From WTAW01 sp964406575 (lineage in GTDB: Bacteria; Acidobacteriota; Aminicenantia; Aminicenantales; Aminicenantaceae), in contig CAYOSH010000030.1 in NCBI GenBank assembly GCA_964406575.1, positions 1 through 45,217 of the forward strand: a stretch of 45,217 nucleotides of DNA, read 5' to 3'. Position numbers and translations under genes: made by a program. Below the pieces are notes generated by a model. It had not been told where the DNA came from. It saw only the letters and a program-made list of their open reading frames with translations, and did no database searches. Below are positions 32,091 through 40,598 of this stretch, in pieces (the first letter of the stretch is position 1; every line of letters begins with the position of its first letter).

Positions 32091-34571
32091 ATGGACGTTA
32101 AATGTCCCAATTGTGGAACCGATAATACCCAAGACTCTGAGTTCTGTAAAAAATGTGGCACTCAGATTATAAAATCTGAACAGCATCCAATCCCCACAAA
32201 AACTTTAGAAACTCCCAAGGAAGAACTAAGCACAGGCTCCACATTTGCTGGCAGGTACCAGATTATCGAGGAACTCGGAAGAGGAGGCATGGGGAGAGTG
32301 TATAAAGCTCAAGACACAGAGATAAAAGAAAAAATAGCACTCAAACTTATAAAGCCCGAAATCTCTTCAGATAAAAAGACCATTGAACGATTTCAGAATG
32401 AATTGAAACTAGCTCGGAAAATAAGCCATAGAAATGTCTGTAGGATGTATGACCTGGGGAAATCGGAAGACAACTATTTCATCACTATGGAATATGTTGA
32501 CGGAGAGAATCTGAAGGGCATGATTAGAATGATGGGACAGCTGAGTTCTGGAAAAGCGGTTTCGATAGCGAAGCAGGTTTGTGAAGGACTTACAGAGGCT
32601 CATAGTAAAGGCGTTGTCCATAGGGACTTGAAACCCAGCAATATCATGATAGATAAGGAAGGAAATGCCAAGATTATGGATTTTGGCATTGCTCGTTCTT
32701 TAGCAGGAAAGGGAATAACTGGTGCGGGTGTGATGATAGGAACGCCAGAGTATATGAGTCCCGAGCAGGTTGAAAGCAAGGAAGTAGACCAGAGGTCTGA
32801 CATTTATTCCTTAGGTGTAATTCTCTATGAGATGCTTACAGGACAAGTTCCATTCGAAGGGGATACTCCTTTCTCAATCGGGGTGAAACATAAGAGTGAG
32901 ACACCCAGAAATCCCAAGGAAATAAATCCACAAATTTCAGATGACCTCAATCAGTTAATAATTAGGTGCTTAGAAAAGGAGAAAGAAAAAAGGTACCCAA
33001 GTGCAGGAGAGTTATATTCAGAGCTTGAGAATATTGAGAGAGATATTCCAACCACTGATAAAGTTATTCCGAAGAGAAAGCCAATCACTTCCAAAGAGAT
33101 AACAGTAAGCTTCTCCACTAAGAAGTTGTTAATCCCCGTCATTGCAATTGTCGGATTATTCCTTTGGCATCCTTGGTCAAGAGTTGAGGCTCCAGTTGAA
33201 CAGTCATCTAAACCATCCGTAGCCATACTTCCATTCGAAGATATCAGCCCTCAAAAAGACCAAGAATATCTCTGTAATGGTATTGTAGACTCTATCATTA
33301 GCGCTTTGAGCAACATAAAAGAAATGCGAGTTCCTGCCCGGGGTTCTTCATCTTTGTATAAAAAAGAAGGAAAAGATTACAAAGTAATTTCTGGATTATT
33401 GAATGTTGATTATATTCTTGATGGCACACTACAAAAATCAGGTGATACCCTGAGAATCAGGCCTAAACTGATAAACATTGCAGATGATTCGATACTCTGG
33501 TCAACTACATACGATACAGAAAATCAGAATGTCTTCAGCATCCAGGATGAAATAACACAAGCAATAGTCGATGAGTTGAAAGTCAATTTATTGGCTGATG
33601 AGAAAGAAAAAGTCTATAAGCGAGGGACAGAAAACGCAGAAGCGTTTAACTTATATTCATTGGGGAAATTCCATTTAGAAAAGAGGTCAGATGAGGATTT
33701 ATATAAAGCATATGATTATTTTTATAAAGCTATAGAGTTAGACCCCAATTATGCCTTAGCTTGCGTTGGGCTGGCAGATACTTATATTGTACATCCATTC
33801 TGGGGTTCTCCTCCTCCTGATGCAAGGCTTAAAGCAGAGGAAGCAGCAACAAAAGCGCTTGCGATTGATGAAAACCTTGCTGAAGCCCACACCTCATTAG
33901 CATGGATAAAGATGGAGTACTATTGGGATTGGGAGGGAGCAGAACGAGAGTTCAAACGTGGCCTTGAGCTAAATCCAAATTATGCAACCGCCCACCAATG
34001 GTATGCTGAGTTTCTGACCAACGTGGGAAGATTAGAGGAATCCAGACAAGAGATTGAAAGAGCTCTTGAACTATCTCCTCTTTCACAGGTTGTAAATTTA
34101 GCGGTTGGCTTTGTCGATTTTCACGGACGACGGTATGATAAAGCAATTTCGCAGTATAAAAAAACAATGGAAATGTTCCCTGACTTTTTAGGGATTTATG
34201 ATTATCTTTTTGAGGTTTACCTCTACAGCGGAAAGTACAAAGAGCTTCTGGAAGAAGTAGAGGAATGGTTTGAGAAGGGTATCTGGTCAGAGAGAGGCCT
34301 CAATAATGCAAGAATGTGGTGTGAATTGCGCATGGGTCGGAAAGAAGCTCCTGCTCAGTATTTTGAGCAAATCAAATCGAATGTAGGTAACTACACAAAA
34401 GCTGAATGGTATTTTGAGTTAGGAGACATTGACCAAGGTTTTTTCTTTTTAGAAAAGGCATATGAACAAAGAAATGCTAATATGAGATTTATCAAAGTAA
34501 ATCCAGCATTTGATAATATCCGCAGCGACCCAAGATACAAAGAAATCCTCAGAAAGATGAATTTGGAGTGA
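32091..34571 (+). CDS. zinc-ribbon Ser/Thr protein kinase with TolB-like and TPR output
   Basis: An 826-residue membrane kinase. Residues 5-25 are a four-Cys zinc ribbon (CPNCGTDN, CKKCGTQ). Residues of about 55-330 are a Hanks-type kinase with GRGGMGRVYKA near 62, the ALKLIKPE Lys, HRDLKPSN from 177, DFGIARS and GTPEYMSPEQ; all catalytic residues are present. One membrane helix lies near 343-361. Outside it comes a TolB/FlgO-like domain starting PSVAILPFEDISP, then TPRs to the end. The kinase part should be cytoplasmic and the TPR part periplasmic. It follows two lipoprotein genes that may supply its ligands (inference). The ribosome-binding site is AGGGG. Confidence 0.92.
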   Translation: MDVKCPNCGTDNTQDSEFCKKCGTQIIKSEQHPIPTKTLETPKEELSTGSTFAGRYQIIEELGRGGMGRVYKAQDTEIKEKIALKLIKPEISSDKKTIERFQNELKLARKISHRNVCRMYDLGKSEDNYFITMEYVDGENLKGMIRMMGQLSSGKAVSIAKQVCEGLTEAHSKGVVHRDLKPSNIMIDKEGNAKIMDFGIARSLAGKGITGAGVMIGTPEYMSPEQVESKEVDQRSDIYSLGVILYEMLTGQVPFEGDTPFSIGVKHKSETPRNPKEINPQISDDLNQLIIRCLEKEKEKRYPSAGELYSELENIERDIPTTDKVIPKRKPITSKEITVSFSTKKLLIPVIAIVGLFLWHPWSRVEAPVEQSSKPSVAILPFEDISPQKDQEYLCNGIVDSIISALSNIKEMRVPARGSSSLYKKEGKDYKVISGLLNVDYILDGTLQKSGDTLRIRPKLINIADDSILWSTTYDTENQNVFSIQDEITQAIVDELKVNLLADEKEKVYKRGTENAEAFNLYSLGKFHLEKRSDEDLYKAYDYFYKAIELDPNYALACVGLADTYIVHPFWGSPPPDARLKAEEAATKALAIDENLAEAHTSLAWIKMEYYWDWEGAEREFKRGLELNPNYATAHQWYAEFLTNVGRLEESRQEIERALELSPLSQVVNLAVGFVDFHGRRYDKAISQYKKTMEMFPDFLGIYDYLFEVYLYSGKYKELLEEVEEWFEKGIWSERGLNNARMWCELRMGRKEAPAQYFEQIKSNVGNYTKAEWYFELGDIDQGFFFLEKAYEQRNANMRFIKVNPAFDNIRSDPRYKEILRKMNLE

Positions 34572-34572
34572 T

Positions 34573-34659
34573 ACCCTCGACCTCTGGAAGGACGCTGACC
34601 CAGGTACCCCTGAGGTAGAGGATGCCCGTAAGAGGCTGACTGAGCAGAAGAGGCACTAA
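34573..34659 (+). pseudogene. orphan C-terminal TPR-kinase tail, copy 1
   Basis: Directly behind the kinase 1 stop, in another frame, the sequence reads as the C-terminal end of a TPR protein: LWKDADPGTPEVEDARKRL then a short end and TAA. There is no start codon. The same tail occurs behind the other two kinase genes. It is probably a remnant left by exchange or deletion of a paralogue. Confidence 0.65.
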
Positions 34660-34849
34660 TCACTCTTTTAACCCAAGTATTCATTTGTCATTTTCTTCAG
34701 TTTTGCAGGGGAAAGTGTCAGGGCTTCAGCAAAAGGGATTATTGATGGGAATTAAGGGGATTCCCTGACACTAAAATTATTATATCACCAGAGTTAATAT
34801 TCTGACAAGGTATCCCCTATCGGGATTGCTGGAATAATCAACACCTGAG
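34660..34849. repeat. spacer with a 10-base inverted repeat
   Basis: AGTGTCAGGG (34714-34723) pairs perfectly with CCCTGACACT (34763-34772) across 39 bases, without a following T run. I see nothing else in this spacer. Confidence 0.45.
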
Positions 34850-34878
34850 TTGACATCCATTGTCGAATTAAGTATTTA
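34850..34878 (+). promoter_or_regulatory. promoter of the second lipoprotein unit
   Basis: TTGACA (34850-34855), 17 bases and TATTTA (34873-34878), about 48 bases upstream of the next start codon. Confidence 0.45.
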
Positions 34879-34925
34879 GTAGATACATTTTTTCGGGATA
34901 TTATTAATCAAAAAGGAGGTAAGGG

Positions 34926-35441
34926 ATGAAAAAACTACTTATGATTTTGCCATTGGTCTTGCTGCTATGTTTTACTTTTGGCTGCGAATTGCGTAAAGAG
35001 AGGGCTGAGAAGCCTGCTGTGAATGTTGAGGCTGATGTTGATGCATTAAGAGATTGGGTCAATGGAAACTATGCCGCAGCTGATTCAGGAGATTTAGAAA
35101 GTTATTTAGGCTTTTGGGCAGAGGATGTTATATGGATGCCTCCAAATGCACCGATTATGCAGGGAAAAAGTACAATAATGGAATATGTACAGCCTTTCTT
35201 TGAGCAATTAACCATACATCACGAGATTTCGATTGAGGAGATTAAGGTAGCCGAAGACCTTGCTTTTACACGGCTTAATTCGGTAGAGAAATATACCCCA
35301 AAAACAGGAGAAGGCGAACCTGTGGAATTAAATGTCAAAGCCATCTTTTTACTTCAACGTATGCCTGATGGGACATGGTTATGTACTCATAGTATATGGA
35401 ACAGTAATGACCCACTTCCTACATTAGAGGGAAACCAATAA
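34926..35441 (+). CDS. SgcJ/DUF4440-like (NTF2-fold) lipoprotein, copy 1
   Basis: A 171-residue protein. The type I leader MKKLLMILPLVLLLCFTFGC has lipid Cys C20. The mature domain is an NTF2 fold of SgcJ/DUF4440 type: NYAAADSGDLESYLGFWAEDV, then WMPPNAPIMQGKSTI and WLCTHSIWNSNDP at the end. Such domains form cone-shaped pockets for small ligands. AAAAGGAGG precedes the start. The next lipoprotein gene begins 9 bases after the stop, so this is a type I/type II pair. Confidence 0.83.
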   Translation: MKKLLMILPLVLLLCFTFGCELRKERAEKPAVNVEADVDALRDWVNGNYAAADSGDLESYLGFWAEDVIWMPPNAPIMQGKSTIMEYVQPFFEQLTIHHEISIEEIKVAEDLAFTRLNSVEKYTPKTGEGEPVELNVKAIFLLQRMPDGTWLCTHSIWNSNDPLPTLEGNQ

Positions 35442-35450
35442 GGAGGCCTA

Positions 35451-35993
35451 ATGAAAAAACTTCTTATAATTCTACCTTTAGCTCTGATTTTATGCTTCAT
35501 GGTCGGCTGCCAGGACAAGGAAGCAATGGCAGAGCTTGAAGCGATGAAAGCCCAGGCAGAGGTTGAAGAAGAGAACATGGACTTTGTCAGGAATGTATTC
35601 GATGGATTGAATAAACAAAACGAAGCCGTTTATGAGGAATTCTACTCCCCCGAGTATGGCTGGTATTTTCCAGCGAACAATCCAAAAGCCCTGACCCGGG
35701 AAGAGGAAGCGGGATTCGTCAAGCTACTTTGGGCTGCATTTTCCGACATCCGCTGGGAAATCGCCGAGATGATAGCCAGTGGCGACACGGTCATGGTACG
35801 GTTCACGGTCTCGGGTACACACGAGGGCGAATATCAAGGTCTGCCTCCCACAGGAACCAAGTGGGAGACCGGTGGCGTCTGGACAGCTCGCATCAAGGAC
35901 GGAAAGCTCATCGAGGTCAGAGAGGAAGCAGACGTTCTTGGATGGATGCAGCAACTCGGCATGGAGCTTAAGCCGAAGGAGGGGGAGAAATAG
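35451..35993 (+). CDS. SnoaL-like lipoprotein, copy 2
   Basis: A 180-residue protein. The type II leader MKKLLIILPLALILCFMVGC has lipid Cys C20. A linker (EAMAELEAMKAQ) nearly identical to that of copy 3 is followed by a SnoaL-type core with GTHEGEYQGLPPTGTKW, and it ends LGMELKPKEGEK. The core, about 35640-35960, is visibly richer in G and C than the leader, the tail or its neighbours, which suggests a different origin for the middle. AAGGAGG precedes the start. A perfect terminator follows the stop. Confidence 0.84.
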   Translation: MKKLLIILPLALILCFMVGCQDKEAMAELEAMKAQAEVEEENMDFVRNVFDGLNKQNEAVYEEFYSPEYGWYFPANNPKALTREEEAGFVKLLWAAFSDIRWEIAEMIASGDTVMVRFTVSGTHEGEYQGLPPTGTKWETGGVWTARIKDGKLIEVREEADVLGWMQQLGMELKPKEGEK

Positions 35994-36049
35994 ATTCTTA
36001 ATCGTTAAGCCGAGATAATATCGGTATAGTTTTTATACGGATAACGCAG

Positions 36050-36083
36050 ACGGGTAGGGTTTCTAGACTCTGCCCGTTTTTTT
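36050..36083 (+). terminator. Rho-independent terminator after SnoaL copy 2
   Basis: ACGGGTAGGGT (36050-36060), loop TTCTAG and ACTCTGCCCGT (36067-36077) form 11 pairs including two G-T, followed by a run of T to 36083. Confidence 0.88.
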
Positions 36084-36163
36084 CTTTATGGAAATCTAAA
36101 AGTCTGTTGAATTTTTTGTTCAATTTGGATATTGTAATGCCAACTCATGTAGGAGGGGTAAAC

Positions 36164-36676
36164 ATGAAAAAACTGTTTATGGTTTTGTCTTTGGTCTTTT
36201 TGCTTTGTTTCACTTTTAGCTGCCAGAAGGGTGAAGAGGTGGCTGAGGAACCTGGAGTTAAAGCTTTATCAGCTGAGGATGTGGCTGCTAACAAGGCACT
36301 CACAGCGGCATACGTCCAAGGCGTTAACTCCAAGGATTGGGCAGCTGTTACAGCTCTGTACACTGAGGATGCAATTTTGCTGCCTCCAAACCAGCCTCTA
36401 GTTCAGGGAAGAGAAGCGATTCTAGCCTGGGCGGAGGCTTTTCCACCCTTGACAGAGTTTGACTTAACATTAGTTGAAGTTGATGGATACGGCGACCTTG
36501 CTTATGTTCGTGGGATGGGAACCATGACAATGACTCCGGAAGGTGCACCAGAGCCAATAAAAGACACAGTAAAATACATAGAGATTCGTCGAAAGCAAGA
36601 CGATGGCTCTTGGCTTATTGCAATAGACATAATGAACTCAGACCTACCACTTCCCGCCCAGCCAGAAAAGGAGTAA
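36164..36676 (+). CDS. SgcJ/DUF4440-like lipoprotein, copy 2
   Basis: A 170-residue protein. The type I leader MKKLFMVLSLVFLLCFTFSC has lipid Cys C20 and is followed by QKGEEVAEE, which nearly matches the flavodoxin lipoprotein at 30843, also at DNA level. The core is an SgcJ/DUF4440-type NTF2 fold: YVQGVNSKDWAAVTALYTEDA with LLPPNQPLVQGREAI. The start at 36164 is chosen for AGGAGGGG just upstream and for the leader; the frame is open 57 bases further back. The ligand is unknown. Confidence 0.84.
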   Translation: MKKLFMVLSLVFLLCFTFSCQKGEEVAEEPGVKALSAEDVAANKALTAAYVQGVNSKDWAAVTALYTEDAILLPPNQPLVQGREAILAWAEAFPPLTEFDLTLVEVDGYGDLAYVRGMGTMTMTPEGAPEPIKDTVKYIEIRRKQDDGSWLIAIDIMNSDLPLPAQPEKE

Positions 36677-36722
36677 CAGAAAACCTAGCCTTAATATCAA
36701 TTCTCATTCTCTAGGAGGACAA

Positions 36723-37250
36723 ATGAAAAAACTCTACATTATTCTACCATTGGCTCTGATTTTATGCTTTATGGTCGGCTGCCAGGACAAGGAAGCAAAG
36801 GCAGAGCTTGAAGCGATGAAAGCCCAGAAAGCGGTTGAGGAGCAGAATAAAGCCTCATTCCGTTATATGCTTGAAGAGACAGATAAGGGAAACTATTCTG
36901 CCTGGGATGAAGTATGTTCACCAGATTATGTCTCTCATTGGGGGGAAATATCTTGGAACCTGGAGGAACATAAACAAGCGAATCGTCCCTTATTGGCGGC
37001 ATTTCCCGATTTTAAGCATGAGATAAACAACATGATAGCGGAGGGAGACAGGGTTGTATTGCGAGTGACTTTGACGGGAACTCACAAAGGCGAGTATATG
37101 GGTATTCCCCCAACAGGCAACAAAATTAATTACGCCGGTATACTTGAAGGAAGGTTTTCAGAAGGGAAACTGGTAGAATTATGGGGAGTTGGAGATATGC
37201 TCACTCTAATGCAACAACTCGGCATGGAGCTAAAGCCGAAGGAGGAATAG
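36723..37250 (+). CDS. SnoaL-like lipoprotein, copy 3
   Basis: A 175-residue protein. The type II leader MKKLYIILPLALILCFMVGC has lipid Cys C20. The linker is shared with copy 2, the SnoaL-type core has GTHKGEYMGIPPTGNKI, and the conserved end is LGMELKPKEE. Outside leader, linker and tail the residues differ widely from copies 1 and 2. AGGAGG precedes the start. It is the last lipoprotein before kinase 2. Confidence 0.84.
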   Translation: MKKLYIILPLALILCFMVGCQDKEAKAELEAMKAQKAVEEQNKASFRYMLEETDKGNYSAWDEVCSPDYVSHWGEISWNLEEHKQANRPLLAAFPDFKHEINNMIAEGDRVVLRVTLTGTHKGEYMGIPPTGNKINYAGILEGRFSEGKLVELWGVGDMLTLMQQLGMELKPKEE

Positions 37251-37275
37251 TTCGGATACATAGATTCTAATCTGA

Positions 37276-37304
37276 TTGACACTCTGTCCGTAAATCAATA
37301 TTCT
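37276..37304 (+). promoter_or_regulatory. promoter of kinase gene 2
   Basis: TTGACA (37276-37281), CT next, 17 bases of spacer in all, and TATTCT (37299-37304). It closely parallels the promoter of kinase gene 1. Confidence 0.5.
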
Positions 37305-37332
37305 ATACCCAAAAAGCTATGATGGGATAGCA

Positions 37333-40119
37333 ATGACAATCAAATGCTCCAACTGTGGAACCGACAATACCCAAGACTCTGAGTTCTGTAAAAAGTGTGG
37401 CACTCAGATAATAGTATCTGAAGAGGGCTTGGCCCCCACCCAAACCATTGAAGCCCTTAAAGAGGAATTAACCACTGGATCTAAGTTTGCCGGGCGATAC
37501 CAGATTATTGAAGAGCTTGGTAAAGGAGGCATGGGAAAGGTCTACCGGGCCTTGGACAAGAAGTTGAATGAAGAGGTGGCCCTCAAGCTCATAAAGCCCG
37601 AAATTGCATCAGATAGGGAAACCTTAGAACGATTCCAAAATGAGCTGAAGCTGGCCCGGAAGATAAGGCACAGTAATGTTGGGGGCATGTATGAGCTACT
37701 CGAGGATAAAGGCCTTCACTACATCACAATGGAGTATGTGTCGGGTGAGGATCTTAAGAGTTTCATTCATAGGTCAGGACAGCTCGCAAGCGGAACAACG
37801 ATAAGAATTGCTAAACAGATCTGTGAAGGGCTGTCAGAAGCTCATAAATTAGGAGTGGTGCATCGTGATTTGAAGTCTAACAACATCATGATCGATAAAG
37901 AGGGAAATGTACGGATCATGGATTTTGGGATAGCTAGATCCCTTGAGGCAAAAGGAATAACAGGTGCAGGAGTGATGATAGGAACTCCTGAGTACATGAG
38001 CCCTGAACAGGTTGAAGGTAAAGAAGTCGATCAGCGTTCGGATATCTATTCTTTGGGCGTTATCCTGTACGAAATGGCTACAGGAAGACTCCCTTTTAAG
38101 GGAGATACGCCTTTCACAATAGGAATGAAACATAAAGGTGAGGCACCTAGGGATCCTCGAGAGATCAATGCCCAAATTCCTGAAGATCTCAGTAGTGTAA
38201 TAATGAGATGTCTGGAGAAAGAGAAAGATAAAAGATACCAGAGTGCAAGTGAAGTGCGATCCGAGCTGGAAAGCATAGAAAGAGGCATCCCGACAACAGA
38301 GCTTAGCGTCCCCACCGAAAAACCGATGACTTCGAAGGAAATTACGGTTACATTCAGAAGACGTTGGTTATGGGCGCCTGTTCTGTTTGTGACGGTGATA
38401 TTGATCAGCGTAGGAATCCTTGTACTCCGTAGAGAAAAGCCGGTTACGCCTGCCAAAGAATTAAAGATGTTGGTCGTGCTCCCGTTTGAGAATCTGGGAA
38501 ACCCTGATGATGAATATTTCGCCAATGGGATGACAGAGGAAATTACGAGCCGGTTGTCGGTTTTACACGGATTAGGTGTTATCTCACGGTCGAGTGCCAT
38601 CCAGTATAAACAGACAGATAAGACAATCAAGCAGATTGGGGAAGAATTGGATGTCGATTATGTGCTTGAAGGAACAGTACGCTGGGATCGAAGCCCAGAG
38701 GGAAAAGGCAGGGTGCGTGTAACACCTCAGCTCATCCGCGTTTCTGACGATACTCACCTTTGGTCTGAACGTTATGATAGAGTTGTCGAAGACATCTTCG
38801 GAGTCCAGTCTGATATTGCCGAACAGGTCATCAAACAGCTCGACCTCACTGTTTTGGAGCCAGAGCGTCAGGCTCTTTATGTCCGTCCCACAGACAACCT
38901 TGAGGCGTATGATCTTTTGATGAGATCTCTAGAGCAAGAGAGTAAAACTGATATCACTGGAGATATGCAAGACAATGAAAAAACCATTCAATTGATTGAG
39001 GAGGCCATCCAATTGGATCCAAGCTGCGCTTTGGCGTTTGTGTGGCTTTCTCAATGTCATCGACTTGCATATTTTTTCTATGCATATGATCGGACAGAGG
39101 AGCGCCTGGAGAAATGGAAAAACGCTATTGATAAGGCACTAGAGTTACAACCTGATATGCCCGAGGCGCATGACGCATTAGCATGGTATTACTACCAGGG
39201 TCTTTTGGATTATGACCGATCTCTTGATGAGCTCGAGTATGTCCAAAAAGTAAGACCAAACACATCGCCATTTTTACTCGCTTCTATTCAGAGGAGACAA
39301 GGATATTGGGAACAATCCACCATTAATCTTGAAAAAAGCTTTAAGCTCAATCCACGATCCGCTTGGATTGCTGATCAGATAAGTAGCTCATATATTGATT
39401 TGCGAATGTATGACCAAGCAGAGTTCTGGTGCAACCGCGCTCTCTCGATAAATCCAGATCACCTTAATGCTCTATTACAAAAGTTTGTGATCATCATATA
39501 TTCAAAGGGCGATACAGGAAAAGCTCGAGCTTATCTTGAAATGATGCCAAAAAACAAGGAATTTGAAATTTGTCGGTTCGACCTCTGTATGCGTGAACAA
39601 AAATATCAGGAGGCAGTAGATCGAATAAAGTCTCTCTCTTTTGAATCCGAAGAATCTCAAGATTACTACTTCCATAAAGATTTAGCTTTAGCATCTGTAT
39701 ATCATGCTCAAAAAGATTTTTCATTAATGAAAACTCACGCTGATTTGGTACGAACTGTATTGGAGAAACTGGTTAAAGAACACTCTCAAGATCCCAGATA
39801 TCATTCAGCACTCGGGATTGTGTATGCATACTTAGGTCTTAAAGACGATGCCATTCGAGAGGGAAAACAGGCTGTGGAGCTCTGTCCTATATCAAAAGAT
39901 GCACTCGCAGGGCCAACTTACCTTTTTGAATTAACTAGGATATATGCTTTAGTCGGCAATTTTGATGAAGCAATCGATCAATTGGAAAAATTGCTGTCTA
40001 TGCCTTGTGGCGCATTGGTTTCCGTCAACTCGCTTAGACTCGAGCGAGAATGGGACCTTATGCGCGAGCATCCGAGATTTCAGCAACTCCTTGAGAAGTA
40101 CTCAGAAAAGAAAGAATAG
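37333..40119 (+). CDS. zinc-ribbon Ser/Thr protein kinase with TolB-like and TPR output, second copy
   Basis: A 928-residue paralogue of the kinase at 32091. The zinc ribbon (CSNCGTDN, CKKCGTQ) and kinase domain, with GKGGMGKVYRA near 62, are close to kinase 1 at DNA level too. The catalytic loop reads HRDLKSNN from residue 177, with Ser in place of the common Pro, but Asp, Lys and Asn are kept; DFGIARS and GTPEYMSPEQ follow. A membrane helix lies near 343-365. The TolB/FlgO-like domain begins MLVVLPFENLG and contains LDVDYVLEGTVRW; the TPRs run to the end. The N-terminal halves match kinase 1 much better than the C-terminal halves do. Confidence 0.92.
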   Translation: MTIKCSNCGTDNTQDSEFCKKCGTQIIVSEEGLAPTQTIEALKEELTTGSKFAGRYQIIEELGKGGMGKVYRALDKKLNEEVALKLIKPEIASDRETLERFQNELKLARKIRHSNVGGMYELLEDKGLHYITMEYVSGEDLKSFIHRSGQLASGTTIRIAKQICEGLSEAHKLGVVHRDLKSNNIMIDKEGNVRIMDFGIARSLEAKGITGAGVMIGTPEYMSPEQVEGKEVDQRSDIYSLGVILYEMATGRLPFKGDTPFTIGMKHKGEAPRDPREINAQIPEDLSSVIMRCLEKEKDKRYQSASEVRSELESIERGIPTTELSVPTEKPMTSKEITVTFRRRWLWAPVLFVTVILISVGILVLRREKPVTPAKELKMLVVLPFENLGNPDDEYFANGMTEEITSRLSVLHGLGVISRSSAIQYKQTDKTIKQIGEELDVDYVLEGTVRWDRSPEGKGRVRVTPQLIRVSDDTHLWSERYDRVVEDIFGVQSDIAEQVIKQLDLTVLEPERQALYVRPTDNLEAYDLLMRSLEQESKTDITGDMQDNEKTIQLIEEAIQLDPSCALAFVWLSQCHRLAYFFYAYDRTEERLEKWKNAIDKALELQPDMPEAHDALAWYYYQGLLDYDRSLDELEYVQKVRPNTSPFLLASIQRRQGYWEQSTINLEKSFKLNPRSAWIADQISSSYIDLRMYDQAEFWCNRALSINPDHLNALLQKFVIIIYSKGDTGKARAYLEMMPKNKEFEICRFDLCMREQKYQEAVDRIKSLSFESEESQDYYFHKDLALASVYHAQKDFSLMKTHADLVRTVLEKLVKEHSQDPRYHSALGIVYAYLGLKDDAIREGKQAVELCPISKDALAGPTYLFELTRIYALVGNFDEAIDQLEKLLSMPCGALVSVNSLRLEREWDLMREHPRFQQLLEKYSEKKE

Positions 40120-40120
40120 T

Positions 40121-40201
40121 CAGTGGAAGGATGCTGACTCGGGGATAGCTGAGGTTGATGATGCGAGGGAGAGGTTGGCGGGATTGAAGAATTTACCGTA
40201 A
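40121..40201 (+). pseudogene. orphan C-terminal TPR-kinase tail, copy 2
   Basis: Right after the kinase 2 stop, in another frame: QWKDADSGIAEVDDARERL then a short end and TAA. The stretch GATGATGCGAGGGAGAGG is identical in copy 3. Confidence 0.65.
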
Positions 40202-40334
40202 ATTCTGGCTCCCTGCTGTGTAAATTCGCATTTTTTACGTCTATAGAGAAAAAAAGTAGTCAAAATTTGGTCAAAAGGGCAAAATAAAAAAGACATAACT
40301 TGTTGATAATAAAATAGTTGCTGGAAATCGTCCG

Positions 40335-40384
40335 CTTGACTACGAATCAGTAGGTCGGCAGTTCGAATCTGTCCGGGCGTAGCA
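40335..40384 (+). pseudogene. tRNA 3' fragment, Arg-like (anticodon ACG)
   Basis: The anticodon loop CTACGAA (ACG at 40342-40344), variable loop, T arm GGCAG/CTGTC with TTCGAAT and acceptor 3' strand CGGGCGT are present. No 5' acceptor or D arm can be found upstream. The sequence AAAATTTGG precedes both this fragment (40262-40270) and the degenerate tRNA-Arg (29436-29444). Confidence 0.6.
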
Positions 40385-40525
40385 CTAAATTTCTCAAATT
40401 CTATCAATTTGTGTTCTCATCACGTTTGAATTTCTGAGGCTGTATCATATCTGTCGACAGGATTAGAGCAATAATCCTTCGGTACGTTCTCGAATCTCAA
40501 TTTATATCAAATAACAAATTTCTTA

Positions 40526-40573
40526 TTGACAAATACTCAGAAATATGAGTAAATTTACTCACTATATTGAGTA
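40526..40573 (+). promoter_or_regulatory. promoter with nested dyad operator for the AAA ATPase gene
   Basis: TTGACA (40526-40531) and TAAATT (40550-40555) are 18 bases apart. A perfect 16-base palindrome, TGAGTAAATTTACTCA (40546-40561), covers the -10. TACTCA (40534-40539) and TGAGTA (40568-40573) flank it with exactly the same centre (40553.5). It looks like an operator for a dimer or tetramer acting as repressor. Confidence 0.65.
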
Positions 40574-40598
40574 TATTGTAATATCTAAGAGGAATCTC

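Noticed and set aside
30843..40119. diversity-generating retroelement as source of the variable lipoprotein cores
   Set aside because: No reverse transcriptase, no template repeat and no adenine-biased variation; the cores are wholly different folds.
40545..40598. longer N-terminus of the AAA/DUF4143 protein
   Set aside because: These codons lie within the promoter and palindromic operator; the ribosome-binding site fits the ATG at 40599.
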